Part shown: in pieces, positions 13,862 through 25,560 of the stretch
How the letters are laid out: each line of letters opens with the position of its first letter
Position numbering within the stretch: position 1 is the stretch's first letter
Origin: Oopsacas minuta
Lineage: Eukaryota; Porifera; Hexactinellida; Lyssacinosida; Leucopsacidae
DNA length: 64,000 nucleotides
NCBI GenBank assembly: GCA_024704765.1
Contig: JAKMXF010000077.1
Coordinates: 449,220-513,219, forward strand
Direction of reading: 5' to 3'
Notes under the pieces: generated by a model
What the model saw: only the letters and a program-made list of their open reading frames with translations
What the model was told of the DNA's origin: nothing
The model's database searches: none
Position numbers and translations under genes: made by a program

Positions 13862-16690
13862 CCCAATGTATGTATGTATGTGGGACAATCCATGTGAAAT
13901 TTATATCCACGCGCCAATTCACTTAGAAAAGGCCATAGAGTTTGAAGGTTTATTGACTTGATTTAGTATATCGCTGTGTAGGAATATGATACCATCTCTC
14001 CAGACTTAATTTTGAATTTTGAATTTCGATTTTGAAGGGTCCAACATGTTCTAATCCTGGGATAATTTGAACCATATATACCAAACATAATTAATAGGGA
14101 TTTAGTTGTTTCAATATTTGGTAATTATATACTTTTGATATCATAAATGCAAAGAATCAGTATTGCAAGTTGTTGCACCAATATTTCTGCCATGATTACG
14201 ATACAAAATAGTAAAAGCAAAAAAAACACTAAATTTCCATTAAGTTAGTGTGGCAGAAGAGCGCACCGATACCTTATTCCCTTCATCCTGCGAAACTTTG
14301 AAACGGGGTGTGTATGCCCCGGAATTGTCATCCCTATCATAACTTATTATAGCCATGTTAGCTAATATTTCACAAAATTTCGTCGTTGGGAAAATTCACA
14401 TTTTCAAGATATATTAAATTGTATGATTGACATGCTCTCCACTTCCTGCTAAAAAATGATTTACGGTTCTATTCAATTCCAAAATATTCATTTGATTCTA
14501 GATATCGCATATATTCCTCTTCCCATAGCTTCTTGAAGGTAGATTGAACAGGTCAGGGTAGTCAATGAATTTCTGGACCACACCTTGGACTAATAGGGTA
14601 GGGATGAAACTTTTCAATTTTCGACGTGTTCTCGGAGAACTCATTGAGTATTTGAAAACTATTAGGTATATTCAATCTGAGAAGTAATAATGATTCGTGA
14701 TGATAGGAAAGATGGAATTAAGATGTCATATACATACACTGTATTTATCATGCCCTAATGATATAATGGAGATCATTTGACAAGACACAAAATTATGAAT
14801 ACTGTAGTTTCTCCTATTCTTTATTGGACATAACAATTGGATAAAGGGTGCATTGAGGGTTAGTCCGGTGTATCCTTGTACCAAATCCTCAACGACATAT
14901 CTGTCTCAGCTGAGTAAAGCTACATAATAAATGCATCTTATTTATACTATTCCTTTAAAGTGCTCAAGTAGCTTGATTAGGCCTTAGTTACATATGAGAG
15001 GGATTAAGTTTATCAAAGTATTGGACTAATAGATCGAAATATTATTGAACATAAGTTGTTTGAGTAACTAAAGCTTTTCTGTCAGTTGATTGCCCTTAAG
15101 TAATTATTGCCCCATGGTGAAGAACTCTTGCAATACTGAACGAATCCTTGATCCCAGGCAGTCATAAAGCGGTTGAACTTACCATCCTCATGAAAGTCTT
15201 AGTATCTCTGAATATTTATAATGCATTTCTTGGAGAAATAAAGTGAAGTGAAGTGAATCCAATGTACTACCGGTATACATAACAGATAAAGAAATGTGCA
15301 TTAGATAAATTATAAGTTTACCAATTTCTTAGCAATTAGACATTACAGAATTTAGAAACAATATGTGAATACAATTTAGGAAATTTGCATGTCTGTTGTT
15401 GTGAAAATAACAAATTTCGAAAACACATAATGAATATGTGGATAGTTCATAACACGTATATTCCAGTTCATCAGCCTTGACACATTTCTACTCTACAAAA
15501 TTGGATCATATATTGACAATGATTGTGAAGCTGATATTGCGGTTTTGGTAGGCCATACTCAGAGTTAACGAGTATATCAGTGATTAGCGAAGACAATTTT
15601 GTATAGTAATCACAGTAAAAACTTGGGTCCAACAACTTTCAAATACTAACTTGTTATATGTATTATGTCAAAAATATATGAACATACTTATTTAATATAT
15701 AACATCAGACAAAATAGTGGAAGTGATCCAAAGATTTTGGCGACTTTAGCACCAAATTTAGAAATTTCAAAATAAAGTCTTAAACAGATGACAATATCTT
15801 TCTATCTGATATTTCTACACAGTAATATTTAAGACACATTCAATCATTTCAAACTTGATTGACTGTGAATTGCTACAGCGGCTTTAAATTTCAGGTTAAA
15901 TGCACCATATCTAAGGATATATGTTTTAGAGATCATTAATTCCCAATTGGGTTGAAAACAGAGATTGCTTACAACGAACTATATTCCGTATATGGTTCTC
16001 ACTCAGCAAATGAAATTTGCTGAATTAGTTTATTAATGCTTCTAGTTATGATTATACTAAATTTACTAAATTAGGGTTTCCACCCAAATTTTCTCAAGAA
16101 ATAATTAAATCATGACTATCGCTCTGAAAATTTGGATTTGAGTACTTTGGATGGAGTTTCTATTCGGCAAATAATAATGTATACGGACACTAAATCTGGT
16201 TGAAAATATTATTGAAACTAGTTATCATCTTGGTCGAACCGATATGTTATATTTTGAAGTGATTTTACCCAATATTTACTAAACAGTACAATATTTGTTA
16301 CCAAAGTTATCATCATCCGATATATAACAAATCAAAGGTTTTCTGATCTCTAGTAATGATAATGCTACAATTTCACCAAATATGGATGAAAACCGGATAG
16401 AAACAATAGGTATACAAACTCATTACAAATTCTATGGCGGTAGCAGTTAATCTATAGATTCCATTGTAAATTTTCATATAAAGTAAGATAAAATTATTTA
16501 GTAATCGATATGTGCCTATAATAACCTAGGGGTAACTTTGGCCAATTGGGTTTATTTTAGCCCAAATATTGAAGTTTTCAAGAAATTTCGATCTGATTCA
16601 GCATAAATCTATAAAAAAGCAGGCAATTTCCCATAAAACATTGATATTAACTTGGTCTATTTGAAAAGAATATCAAGAGTACTTCAATAT
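13862..16690. other. Non-coding stretch
   Basis: No gene or transposon is recognised. A short (GTAT)n run lies near 13868. 14250-14330 is G+C-richer than its flanks and open on the minus strand for a short distance, but resembles no family I know. Confidence 0.4.
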
Positions 16691-16749
16691 TGGAGGTGAA
16701 GAAAACCCATTGGGCTAGCTAGTCAAGTTTACTGTGTGTACATGAATAT

Positions 16750-16792
16750 GTACACTAGCGCGCTACGTTTGCTAGGTCGGTGTGCGACGGGC
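16750..16792 (-). repeat. Short match to repeat family D
   Basis: The words ACTAGCGCGCTACGTTTGCT and AGGTCGGTGTGCGACG correspond, in reverse complement, to 63070-63112 and more loosely to 54010-54040. The G+C-rich core stands out from the flanks. The rest of the family D sequence is not recognisable here, so this is either a fragment or a conserved element end. Confidence 0.4.
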
Positions 16793-17193
16793 GGCAGTAC
16801 CCTTGTGTTTTGTCACTTGTTTTAGTATATAATTGTAACAGCTATATTTGTCAGTGCTCATGGGTTGCTAAGCGACGGGAAATACCTAAACTAGTGCCTA
16901 GTAAATTTGCTGACAAATTCCACTTAATGTCATTCGGTGATAATACTGGAAGTCGAACGTGGATTTTGGTTAGTGCTCTCGGAACTTCGATGAAGTTATA
17001 ATTTCGTCATAGGTATGAACTCTCGTCCAAGACACACATTTGTCCGATACGTGGGCAAAATACCCCTCTATCCCAAAATCAGCGCTGGCGGTATTCTTGA
17101 TTCTTCAATTAATTCCGAACATATAATCATATCTAAACACATGTGTATATATATACACGCATAGACTATACTCCTTTTCATAGTATTGATATA

Positions 17194-17931
17194 CAGTGGA
17201 AGCCGCTTAATCGGGATATCCGCTTAAACGGGACAATGGTTTGGGAACAGATATTTACATAGAAAAATCGTCGGATAATTGGAACATTGAATCGGTTATT
17301 CGGGATTTTTTATCCCGATTACCCGAATATTTGAAATTTCATAATCGGTTATTTAGGATTTCTTATCCCGATTAACCTGATATGTTTTATATTCGCTTAA
17401 TTTAGATTTCTATCCCAATTTTACGATTCTACATTTATTCAGAATAATTGTAAAAATGGTTTGTTCTAAAACTATGAATTTGAATATTATCTACAACCAT
17501 AACAATACAACACCGATGCGATTACCATTTACAATACTAAGATTATTAACATTACTCACTCGCCTCAGTTTCCATTGGCTATTCCACCGTGTATAATTCC
17601 CTCAATAGTGACCACACTGTTGGATATCCAAACGTTTTGCATAGGTTGTAGTAATAAGCACATGTTATATTATTTAAATTTTATTTTCTTACTTTCTAAG
17701 TATATAGCGTAATGCATTTTATGACCTCTTGAACCGGAACTATACCCATACTACAACCAAATCTCTAGTAGATCCTAGATAAATCAGGATTAGTAGTATA
17801 GAAATAAGATATATCTGGTCATGTGACAATGAAAAACTAATTTTGAATACTTAAATAATCATAATCGGGTATTCGGTTAATCGGGACAAAACATTGACTC
17901 CCGAACTGTCCCGATTAAGCGGCTTCCACTG
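17194..17931. mobile_element. Pogo/Tigger-type MITE, long copy (738 bp)
   Basis: The ends are perfect inverted repeats of about 23 bp starting CAGTGGAAGCCGCTTAATCG, flanked by TA on both sides (17192-17193 and 17932-17933), as expected for a Tc1/mariner-superfamily insertion. The CAGTGG start is typical of pogo/Tigger elements. Subterminal sequence repeats the words ATTCGGGA and TCCCGATTA in both orientations, giving nested hairpins. No transposase frame is present, so movement would depend on an enzyme supplied elsewhere. A shorter copy with the same ends lies at 31846-32327. It lacks about 230 bp of the middle. Confidence 0.85.
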
Positions 17932-19479
17932 TATATACCTAGCCAACACCCTGTAGTAATTACTAAGGCACAATAATATGCATAAAATGTATATGGTAAC
18001 TACAAGAGGGACGGATATACAGTGGTCCGGTAATCCTGAAGATATCTACCAAATTGGTTTGGGTGAATCTAACTATCCATAAAAACAGTACTAACAGCAC
18101 CAAATGCCGGATCGGTGCCACAGCCCTGATAGCATAGTCGGTAGATTTTAAACTCGGAATGTGTAAAGGTGATCACCTTAGTTCAAAAATATACTACAAA
18201 GCAGAATATACAAGCTAATCCATTCATCACAGCAAAATATCAAGAAATATATACTCACAAACCTTTTCAGTTTCTCTTAACTTGGTCAACATAATTATGA
18301 TCATGATCCCTTGTTGCCATATTAGCCTCCACATATCACCAATCGTGTTATTTAAGGGGCCTAAATAATATATATATATTGTATATATTATAAAAGAACA
18401 AAAAAGTGAAACAATATTTTCAATGAAAATTCAAACAAATATGTATTTCGGGGTGCAACAGCACAGTGGCGTAGCCAGAGCAAGCTTAGTAATACCTAAA
18501 TACTCTAGAATCACGGGAGTGAATCCAACCTGAGGTAATGCTACCAAAAAGTCAAACAAGTCTTGATCTTTTGGAAAGCGGTGTAGGTCAAATTTTTAAT
18601 AGCAATTATGGTTCCATTAAAAGAATATTAATCGAAATTAAAAGACAGTTCCTATATATTCGGATGACTTAATTTTGCCTCCTAAAGCATAAGAATATGT
18701 TGAAATATATATAACTTGCGAATATCGACAAATGATGAATCTTTGTTCTTACAAAGGTGAAGATAATTCACAGACCGCATTCAATATTAGTATTCACAAT
18801 TTCTCACTCCTGGTCACTCTTTGATCACTCTACATTCCTGGCTAAACACTTTGCGATTTTGAAAATGTCTATGAACAAAAAATATGTACATCGTTGAGGA
18901 TGTTACTCTAACTAGGTGTTGATATTTGGAAACCCAAATTGAAACTTATGTATCATCAAATGAAATTGAAATATACTTAATTATTATATTTCGAAATATT
19001 GTGAAGTAATGACATAATGCAATTTTCTAAACATATACGTAAGGTCCATTGATAATTTCTGTTTCAAACAAAGGTATTAATAGAATTTAGAATATTATAG
19101 TTTTAATCATAAATATATTTCACTAGAAAATAATAATTTCATATAATTTTCATAACTACCTACGCCCTTATTCTGGATATTTTAGAGGTTTGACACACAA
19201 TTCGCTTTCGATAATCGGGGCAAACTTCCAATCAGGGCCGTATATCATTTCTTAATACATCCACTTACACTGATTATATACAAGGAATCAATAATTGTGC
19301 ATATAAATAAACTTGTTGCATGGTGTAAATGATCATAATGTTAGGTTGTTTATATATATCTGGGTATATGACACCCAACAACACTCCAAATTACCCTAGC
19401 AGAAAGAAATTGAGCGAAATAATATTTCACAATGTCCTAGTGTACAACCATAACATTCTACTGGCAGGTATGATTCCAT
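17932..19479. other. Non-coding A+T-rich stretch
   Basis: No gene is recognised. A TA-rich simple stretch lies near 18370-18392. The word CAGTGGCGTAGCCAG at 18474 resembles a hAT-type end, but I could not pair it convincingly. Confidence 0.4.
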
Positions 19480-19876
19480 GAATCTATTTTTCTTCGTAAA
19501 GGGAAAGACTCCCAGCACATTCGCTGCAATTAAAGGTCAAAATACTTCTGCAAAGATGCCAACATCAAGAATTCACATGCAAGTTCGTTGGTGTATTTCT
19601 CTTAACTCATAAACATAAATGGCAACACAAGTTTGGAACGTGGCGTTGGTGGAATCAGAAATTTAGCAATGCAGCCTCTGCGTGTGAGTGCCTTTATGTA
19701 TTTGCGATTCTTTGCTTTAGGTGGTTTCGGGCAAAACGATATTGACAGGTCTTGCACATCTGTAAGAGATGGAGTACAAGTTGTATACCTATTACCATAG
19801 AAGCGACGTTTTCGAGGGCGTCCCATGCATTTATCAACTGAAGACAATCTTGTTCTTGAGATGTTGTATGAGACAA
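19480..19876 (-). pseudogene. Possible N-terminal remnant of a Mutator-like transposase
   Basis: Read on the minus strand, an 81-codon frame (19847-19602) begins near MGRPRKRRFYGNRYT, a basic start followed by a GN-x-YT motif. As far as I recall, this resembles the N-terminus of animal proteins annotated with a Mutator-like transposase domain. Downstream, after stops and a frameshift, CSECAGSLSL-type sequence (around 19520) could be the start of the zinc ribbon expected there. An overlapping 60-codon frame (19694-19876) is in another phase. Nothing resembling the catalytic part follows below 19480. The match rests on short motifs only, so a different origin is quite possible. Confidence 0.3.
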
Positions 19877-22800
19877 TCTAAGTGAGGTGAATGCTTGGGA
19901 AATCCGTGGAGAATTTGGACTAAATGCTGTCTGAGAGGTAGATTCGGATTAAGGAGGACAAAAAGGTAAGAATCTATCTAGAAGAGGTACAGGTGGTGAT
20001 TTATAGGTTATAGCCTCTGAAACTGAAACATTTGATGAGTCTAAGAACTCACCCTGCTCTCTGAGGATATGCTCGTCATAACCGGAACTTTATTCATTTA
20101 AGTTATCTGAGAGAATACAAATTATCTAAATTTACTTGAAGATAATATGATCAAACGCTTGTACACATTATGGATATATCTGGCGAAAATATTCAATATT
20201 AGCAATTTCGAGGAATGCCTAAAATATTCACAATTTCCTTATATCCTCAAAGGCCATAGTTTTGGTCCATATTTTATGCTTTAATAAGCAAAAAGGTTAT
20301 CACTGCCCTAAGATGTTGTCTCAGAGGATCAATTTCCTACATCGCTAGTATTCCGCACAGAACCGAGGATCTCCAAAACGCTAGCCTACCTAAAACGTTG
20401 GTGTACATGAGGTGCTGGCCCATAACCAAGAAACTTCATCCCTCTCCATCGCCATATCACTGGTGTTTAGGGGTGCGGATCACTAATTCATTATGTTCCT
20501 AAAGGGTTTAGTGAGATAGGCATGCTTCGAGGACCTCTAGTTTATTTTCGAACTCATAGGGCTAATACAGAATTATAGTTATAAGGTTACTCAATTGTAT
20601 GCTGCTCGAAACCGAACAGTACGATCATACCTACACGCTTCAGAATTTCGGATTGACGCAAGATACAGAGACAAAGAATGAGGTTGGCACCGAAACAAAT
20701 CGAGCACATACTGCTAAAAGTCTAATCCAAAAGTATGAATGAGCAACCAACGACCTCCACCCATGTAGAGTAGCTATGGTAGCCCCATACTTCGGTATTG
20801 GTGTTTGGTAATTAGCAAGCCTGGAGAGCGTTCGTCAAAAGTGCTAACAGCTACACAGTATATAATAACAACAATTAATAATAACAATTAACAATCACTA
20901 TATATATATATTTCTGAAAACACTTGAAAGAATACTAGTGGGTGGATAAGAATAAGGAAATTTCGCAAATACGATTATATTAGTAAATTACAATAACATG
21001 TGGAATACATATCTAAAAACCTTTGGCTAGTCGCTTTGCGATGAACTTAGCGTATTGTGACTCGAGGTATCCATTATTCTCCAAAATTGAATATGTAAAA
21101 TTCGGATTCAGTGTACCATGTTACTCCTAGGTAGCCGTTTAGATCAAGCCTATTCATAAAAACAGAAATATATTTAGATATTAATAGTATCTATATCATA
21201 AAATCTCAATTGTTATCTGTTTATCTGTTTATCTATTTGTTTGTTTGTCAGTTGTCAAGGAAAGGATTTGCAGTATGCAATCTTAAAATTGTCACATAAC
21301 TATGTATTTATCGTGATAATCAAGGAAATACATAGAATTAACTACAACTTCAGTAAAAATATCGAACATGCTGAATCCGTTCTTCACACTTTTGGATATA
21401 TATATAATTATATTGTTGTTAATGAAATAAAGTAAACAAAGCAGCCAAATCTCAAATTATAGGTACAGGCTTATTCTAAACGGCTACCCAGGGGTAATTA
21501 CTCACGCTGAAACTGATTTTCGAATTGTTTGGTTCCTAATAAGCAAAATTGTTATTGTTCTTATGAATATTAAGTAAACAAATAGTTAAAATCAAAAATA
21601 TACGCCACTCTATTTATTGGTCCGCCTGGTTACATATTCTAGGGCAATTTTTCTGTACTTACAAGCATGACGTCCTAAATATACGGTTGTATTTGTTCCG
21701 ACTAGGCTTGAATACAATAAGACGTACAGGAAGTGATTTTCGTACCACATATCTTGAGAATTATATATGATAGAGCTTGGATATGTATTTATGACATATA
21801 CGAACATGGTATCGAAATATGGATTACAATTGTTTAAAATGCGATTTCTCATCATGTTGTTTCACAAAATCTATCTTAGAACGAAAAATGCGCATTTCAA
21901 ACTATGTTTAAACCGGTGTTTTTAGGGTTTGACAGTTCTAATTAATGACAGAGGCGAATGTTATATTTGAAAATTATTGTTGATATGAATGGAATGTTAA
22001 CACATTATTGTATTGCTAGAGGAACCTGTTAAAATTTTGAAGTCATAACTCAGAAAATATGAATAGTACGGTTCTCAACTTTATACCAATAGTTCCATAA
22101 TAGTCAACTTCCTATCAATTAATAATATACTTCATTATATTTCAGTTGATATTTGAGATATTTTGACGTTTCTCATATATATATAACTACCATCTATATA
22201 ATACCCCAAAAAGTAGGAACAAAACGCAGATGATTTACAATATTAGCGAATAAGAAGTTGACTATTACAGAACTACTGGTATGCATTTTAGAGCCATAGC
22301 ACTCATAGCCTTAGAGTTACAGCACAAACAAATGAAAACAGCATCCCTTAGCAACACAGGAATGTGTTCACATTCCATTCACATCAACTATTGTTTTCTA
22401 ATATACTATTCGCCTCTGTCATTATATCGAACTGTCAAGCACTAAAACACTGGGAGCATGTTTTATACATAGTTGAAAATCAAAAAATAGCTCTTGCGAA
22501 ACCACATGATGAGAAATCAAATTCCACAATTGAAATGCACACTTCATTATGGTATCACTATATGTCATGAATACATACTTCTGCTCTAATAATATATTTC
22601 TGGACATATATGATAAAAAGGCATTTCCTGTAGGCCTCCTCGTTTTCAAGCCTTCTCGGTGACATATACAGTATTATATTTAAGTAGGCCGTAGGCCATG
22701 CTGAGCCATTTAGTATGTTACTTAGATCACGGGACCCGAACATTCGGCTGCATAACAGGGAATAAAGGCATTTATGAAGAAAATATTATGTAGACCCATA

Positions 22801-23630
22801 ACCTTAGAACATGTAATTATTTGGAAGTTGGAATTTGGATAAGAATATAGAATATGAAACTGAACTAAAACTTTGAAGCTAAGTTTAAGAATTAACTATT
22901 GTGGAATATATTTAACTGTTTCTGAAAAGGACATGCAATATGTAGGCTGGTATCCAATTATTAATTTACAGATAATACCCTAAGCAAAGCAAGAAGCAAC
23001 TTAACGATGACTGCCAAAGAAGAAATCAAAGTATAAGTCTATAATTTAACAATTTTTTTGATATTTTGGCTGTTTTGGAGATCGTGCCTAATTACCTCTC
23101 TTAAAATGAAATTTGGAATGTAAAGTAAAGCGAGTAGAATTTAAGTATATTCATTCATTACTATAAAGTTATACCAGGGGATCCTTTATGCATGTTAATA
23201 CTGTTGCCAGGAAAATTTGAATATATAATGGCTATGATTTTTTCTTTGATGACTATTGAAAGCTACTGTAATATTCTTATTTTCGACATTTCGTATAAAT
23301 TGGACATTGAAGCACAAATATATGCTTAATAATGATCAATAGATATGCGTTATTATAAATTTCTTAAGCGCTACTAATAGATTGTGATTACGTCACTTTT
23401 ATTAGAATCCTTAACATCGTTATGATATCCTGTTATTACAATTGCGTGGAGATGTATCAGTGGAAACTCGGATTTATCGAAAATTTCACACAGTTGGAAG
23501 AAGCTTTCTTAGGGATTCAAACTGATCCATTCATTGTTTTCATCCAAGATTAGATGGTCTTGAATTTTTGGAAGGTGATCAGTCTCATAGGTGTTACCAT
23601 TATGAATTGTATAATTCTATGACAAAATCC
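19877..23630. other. Non-coding stretch with one G+C-richer block
   Basis: 20330-20860 is richer in G+C than its surroundings and looks like a decayed coding segment (scattered short open runs on both strands), but no frame stays open and no motif could be named. The rest is A+T-rich, with short unremarkable frames. No terminal repeats are seen. Confidence 0.35.
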
Positions 23631-23639
23631 TGAGCTCCT

Positions 23640-24560
23640 GTTAGTGCTTTTCGCACATCGTCACAAATTCCAAACCCCAATGGATGTCAGAGAATCTTTA
23701 AGTTTTCAAAAAGGGGAAACAGTAACAAAATCATTAGCTCTGCTTAACAAACTATCAAATTTCAATAACATATTTCCAATTATCCTTGCGAAAGAAGTAT
23801 TCTCTCACATCGAGCATATAGCAATTATTTAACAAAACATAGATCTGATTGCAGAAAAAGCTTCAACATGAATTAAAACTCTGTCGCTCTTTTTGGGAGC
23901 CAAAGGACAGATCCAAAATATGAAGATAAATTCCTCTTATGTCAGATAGAAAGCGAAAAATTACATTGTGATCCGCCAACAATACTTCGTTCTTTTGCAC
24001 GATAATTCAATCACATTTTACATCCGAAATACAATTTCAAGATGCAATACTTTGAAGTTTGGATACTTTGTTATCGTCTATCAGTCAAAGGTTTAACAAA
24101 AAAGCTACGAAAAAGTTATCAATTATTTAAACAAATCTGACTGATCTCTACTGCAAAAGGGTTGTTTAGATGAAATAGAATTCGAGAAGATAAAGAATAC
24201 ATGCAATAAAGACATTAATATACAAAATTAGTTGCAGAATACAATTATTATAACACTCAAGAGCATATCTAAAGGAAGGAGAAGAAAGGACAACGCTGCA
24301 AATATCAAAAATTTCAACTGTTTGCGAAAGAATGAACAAGATACCTGGAAGTGAAAAGATGTTCAGTGAAATAATGTTATTGAAACTAAATTTAGTAATA
24401 CCCACGACAAGTTACACTTCTGTAAGGTCGTTTTCAGGATTGAAAGCAATAAAGAATTTATCAGAGAGCAACAATGAGACAAAAACAATTGAATAATTTG
24501 CTGACAATATATATATAAACAATTGGAAAATGTTTTAAATGTTGAAGCTAATGGGAAGAA
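23640..24560 (+). pseudogene. hAT transposase remnant, ZMYM1/TTF-type
   Basis: The clearest evidence is the hAT C-terminal dimerisation segment at about 24359-24500: SEIMLLKLNLVIPTTSYTSV followed by RSFSGLKAIKNLSESNNE. This follows the family pattern of a leucine-rich stretch, then SERSFSALRRIKxYLRSTM. Upstream, the 62-codon frame at 23644-23832 and the following broken sequence have the size and position of the region between the catalytic core and the dimerisation segment, but match only loosely. Many stops and frameshifts make it non-functional. The N-terminal half and the terminal repeats were not found. It is on the plus strand and seems unrelated in age to the nearby mariners. Confidence 0.5.
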
Positions 24561-25159
24561 TTCATTATGAACTGTAGAATAACAAACGTTCAAAGTATTT
24601 TGGGAAAAATTAAAGTTTCATTATGTGTCCATTGAGATATTAAACATATTTAGTTGCGCTGTACGGGGATATGTATATGTAAATATCAAGACTATGACAA
24701 GGTGTGAAATAAATATAACCAATAAGAAATAATTGTGCCCCCAATCTTGAAATTGTTTAACCACCGCTGATCTCACAACAGGACAATTTAATTTCTATAA
24801 CTCATGGGTTGCTAAAATCAGTTTACAAGGATCTGCAGAGAAGATTAAACTTCTCTTATTTATAAAACATCTTCAACTTGGTACCCTAATCCAAATAGTT
24901 TGATATTTATGTGCACTGTGTGTCTATGAATTTTGAAATATAATCATGACTATTGGATTCCTACAAATACATTAATCGTTTGGAAAGTTAGAAAGGTATT
25001 TTTGGATAAGAGTTAAGTAAACTCCATTTTAAATGAATGATGCTACGAGGGAGCTTAGCGAGCGAGTGAAAATAGAGGGTTTCGAGCGAAGTAGACATTT
25101 GCTCACTCTATTAGGCTCAAGAATTACAAAGTTAAAATGAAGAAGCAACGATAAATTGC

Positions 25160-25560
25160 AAATTTATACTACATACCCAACTTCCAATAACCTGATACTA
25201 AATATAGATGTGAAAATTCTGAAGACTACTGCGCAATCTTGAAAATGAACATATATGGACATATTCAGGATTACGTCACAATGGTACGAGATATCACATC
25301 AAAAAGTATTATCAGGGCATGGAGAGTTGGATATGTATTATATAATGGCAATCTTGATATTAAGGGAATTGTAACAATTATTGAGTTAAAAGTGAGTATT
25401 AATATAGAAGTGCAATTTCAGCTACTTTGCCATAACTATTTTGATATTTTATGTTTCATAGCCTTAGAATTTTCCAAACATATCAGCATATTAGGCAATA
25501 AGATAACGTCTTTTTAACCTCAAAATAATTTCTAGATGTGAAATTTCTGATTCTACACAT
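25160..25560 (+). repeat. Dispersed repeat family A, copy 2
   Basis: Contains ATACCCAACTTCCAATAACC, then GGATTACGTCACAATGGTAC, then GGGCATGGAGAGTTGGATAT, giving the weak palindrome seen in full at 33811-34092. It is followed by GCCATAACTATTTTGATATT and TTAGGCAATAAGATAACGTC, which match the tail of the family. The 92-codon frame at 25239-25517 lies inside the repeat and is most likely accidental. Confidence 0.5.

Noticed and set aside
16780-17001. 73-codon frame with WVAKRREIPKLVPSKF and a later SRTWI, vaguely like a PWWP domain
   Set aside because: The resemblance is limited to a few residues with no correct PWWP core, and the start overlaps a repeat.
18474-21612. CAGTGGCGTAGCCAG paired with TACGCCACTC as ends of a 3.1-kb element
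   Set aside because: Only about 8-9 bases match, no target duplication is visible, and the word is common at unrelated element ends.
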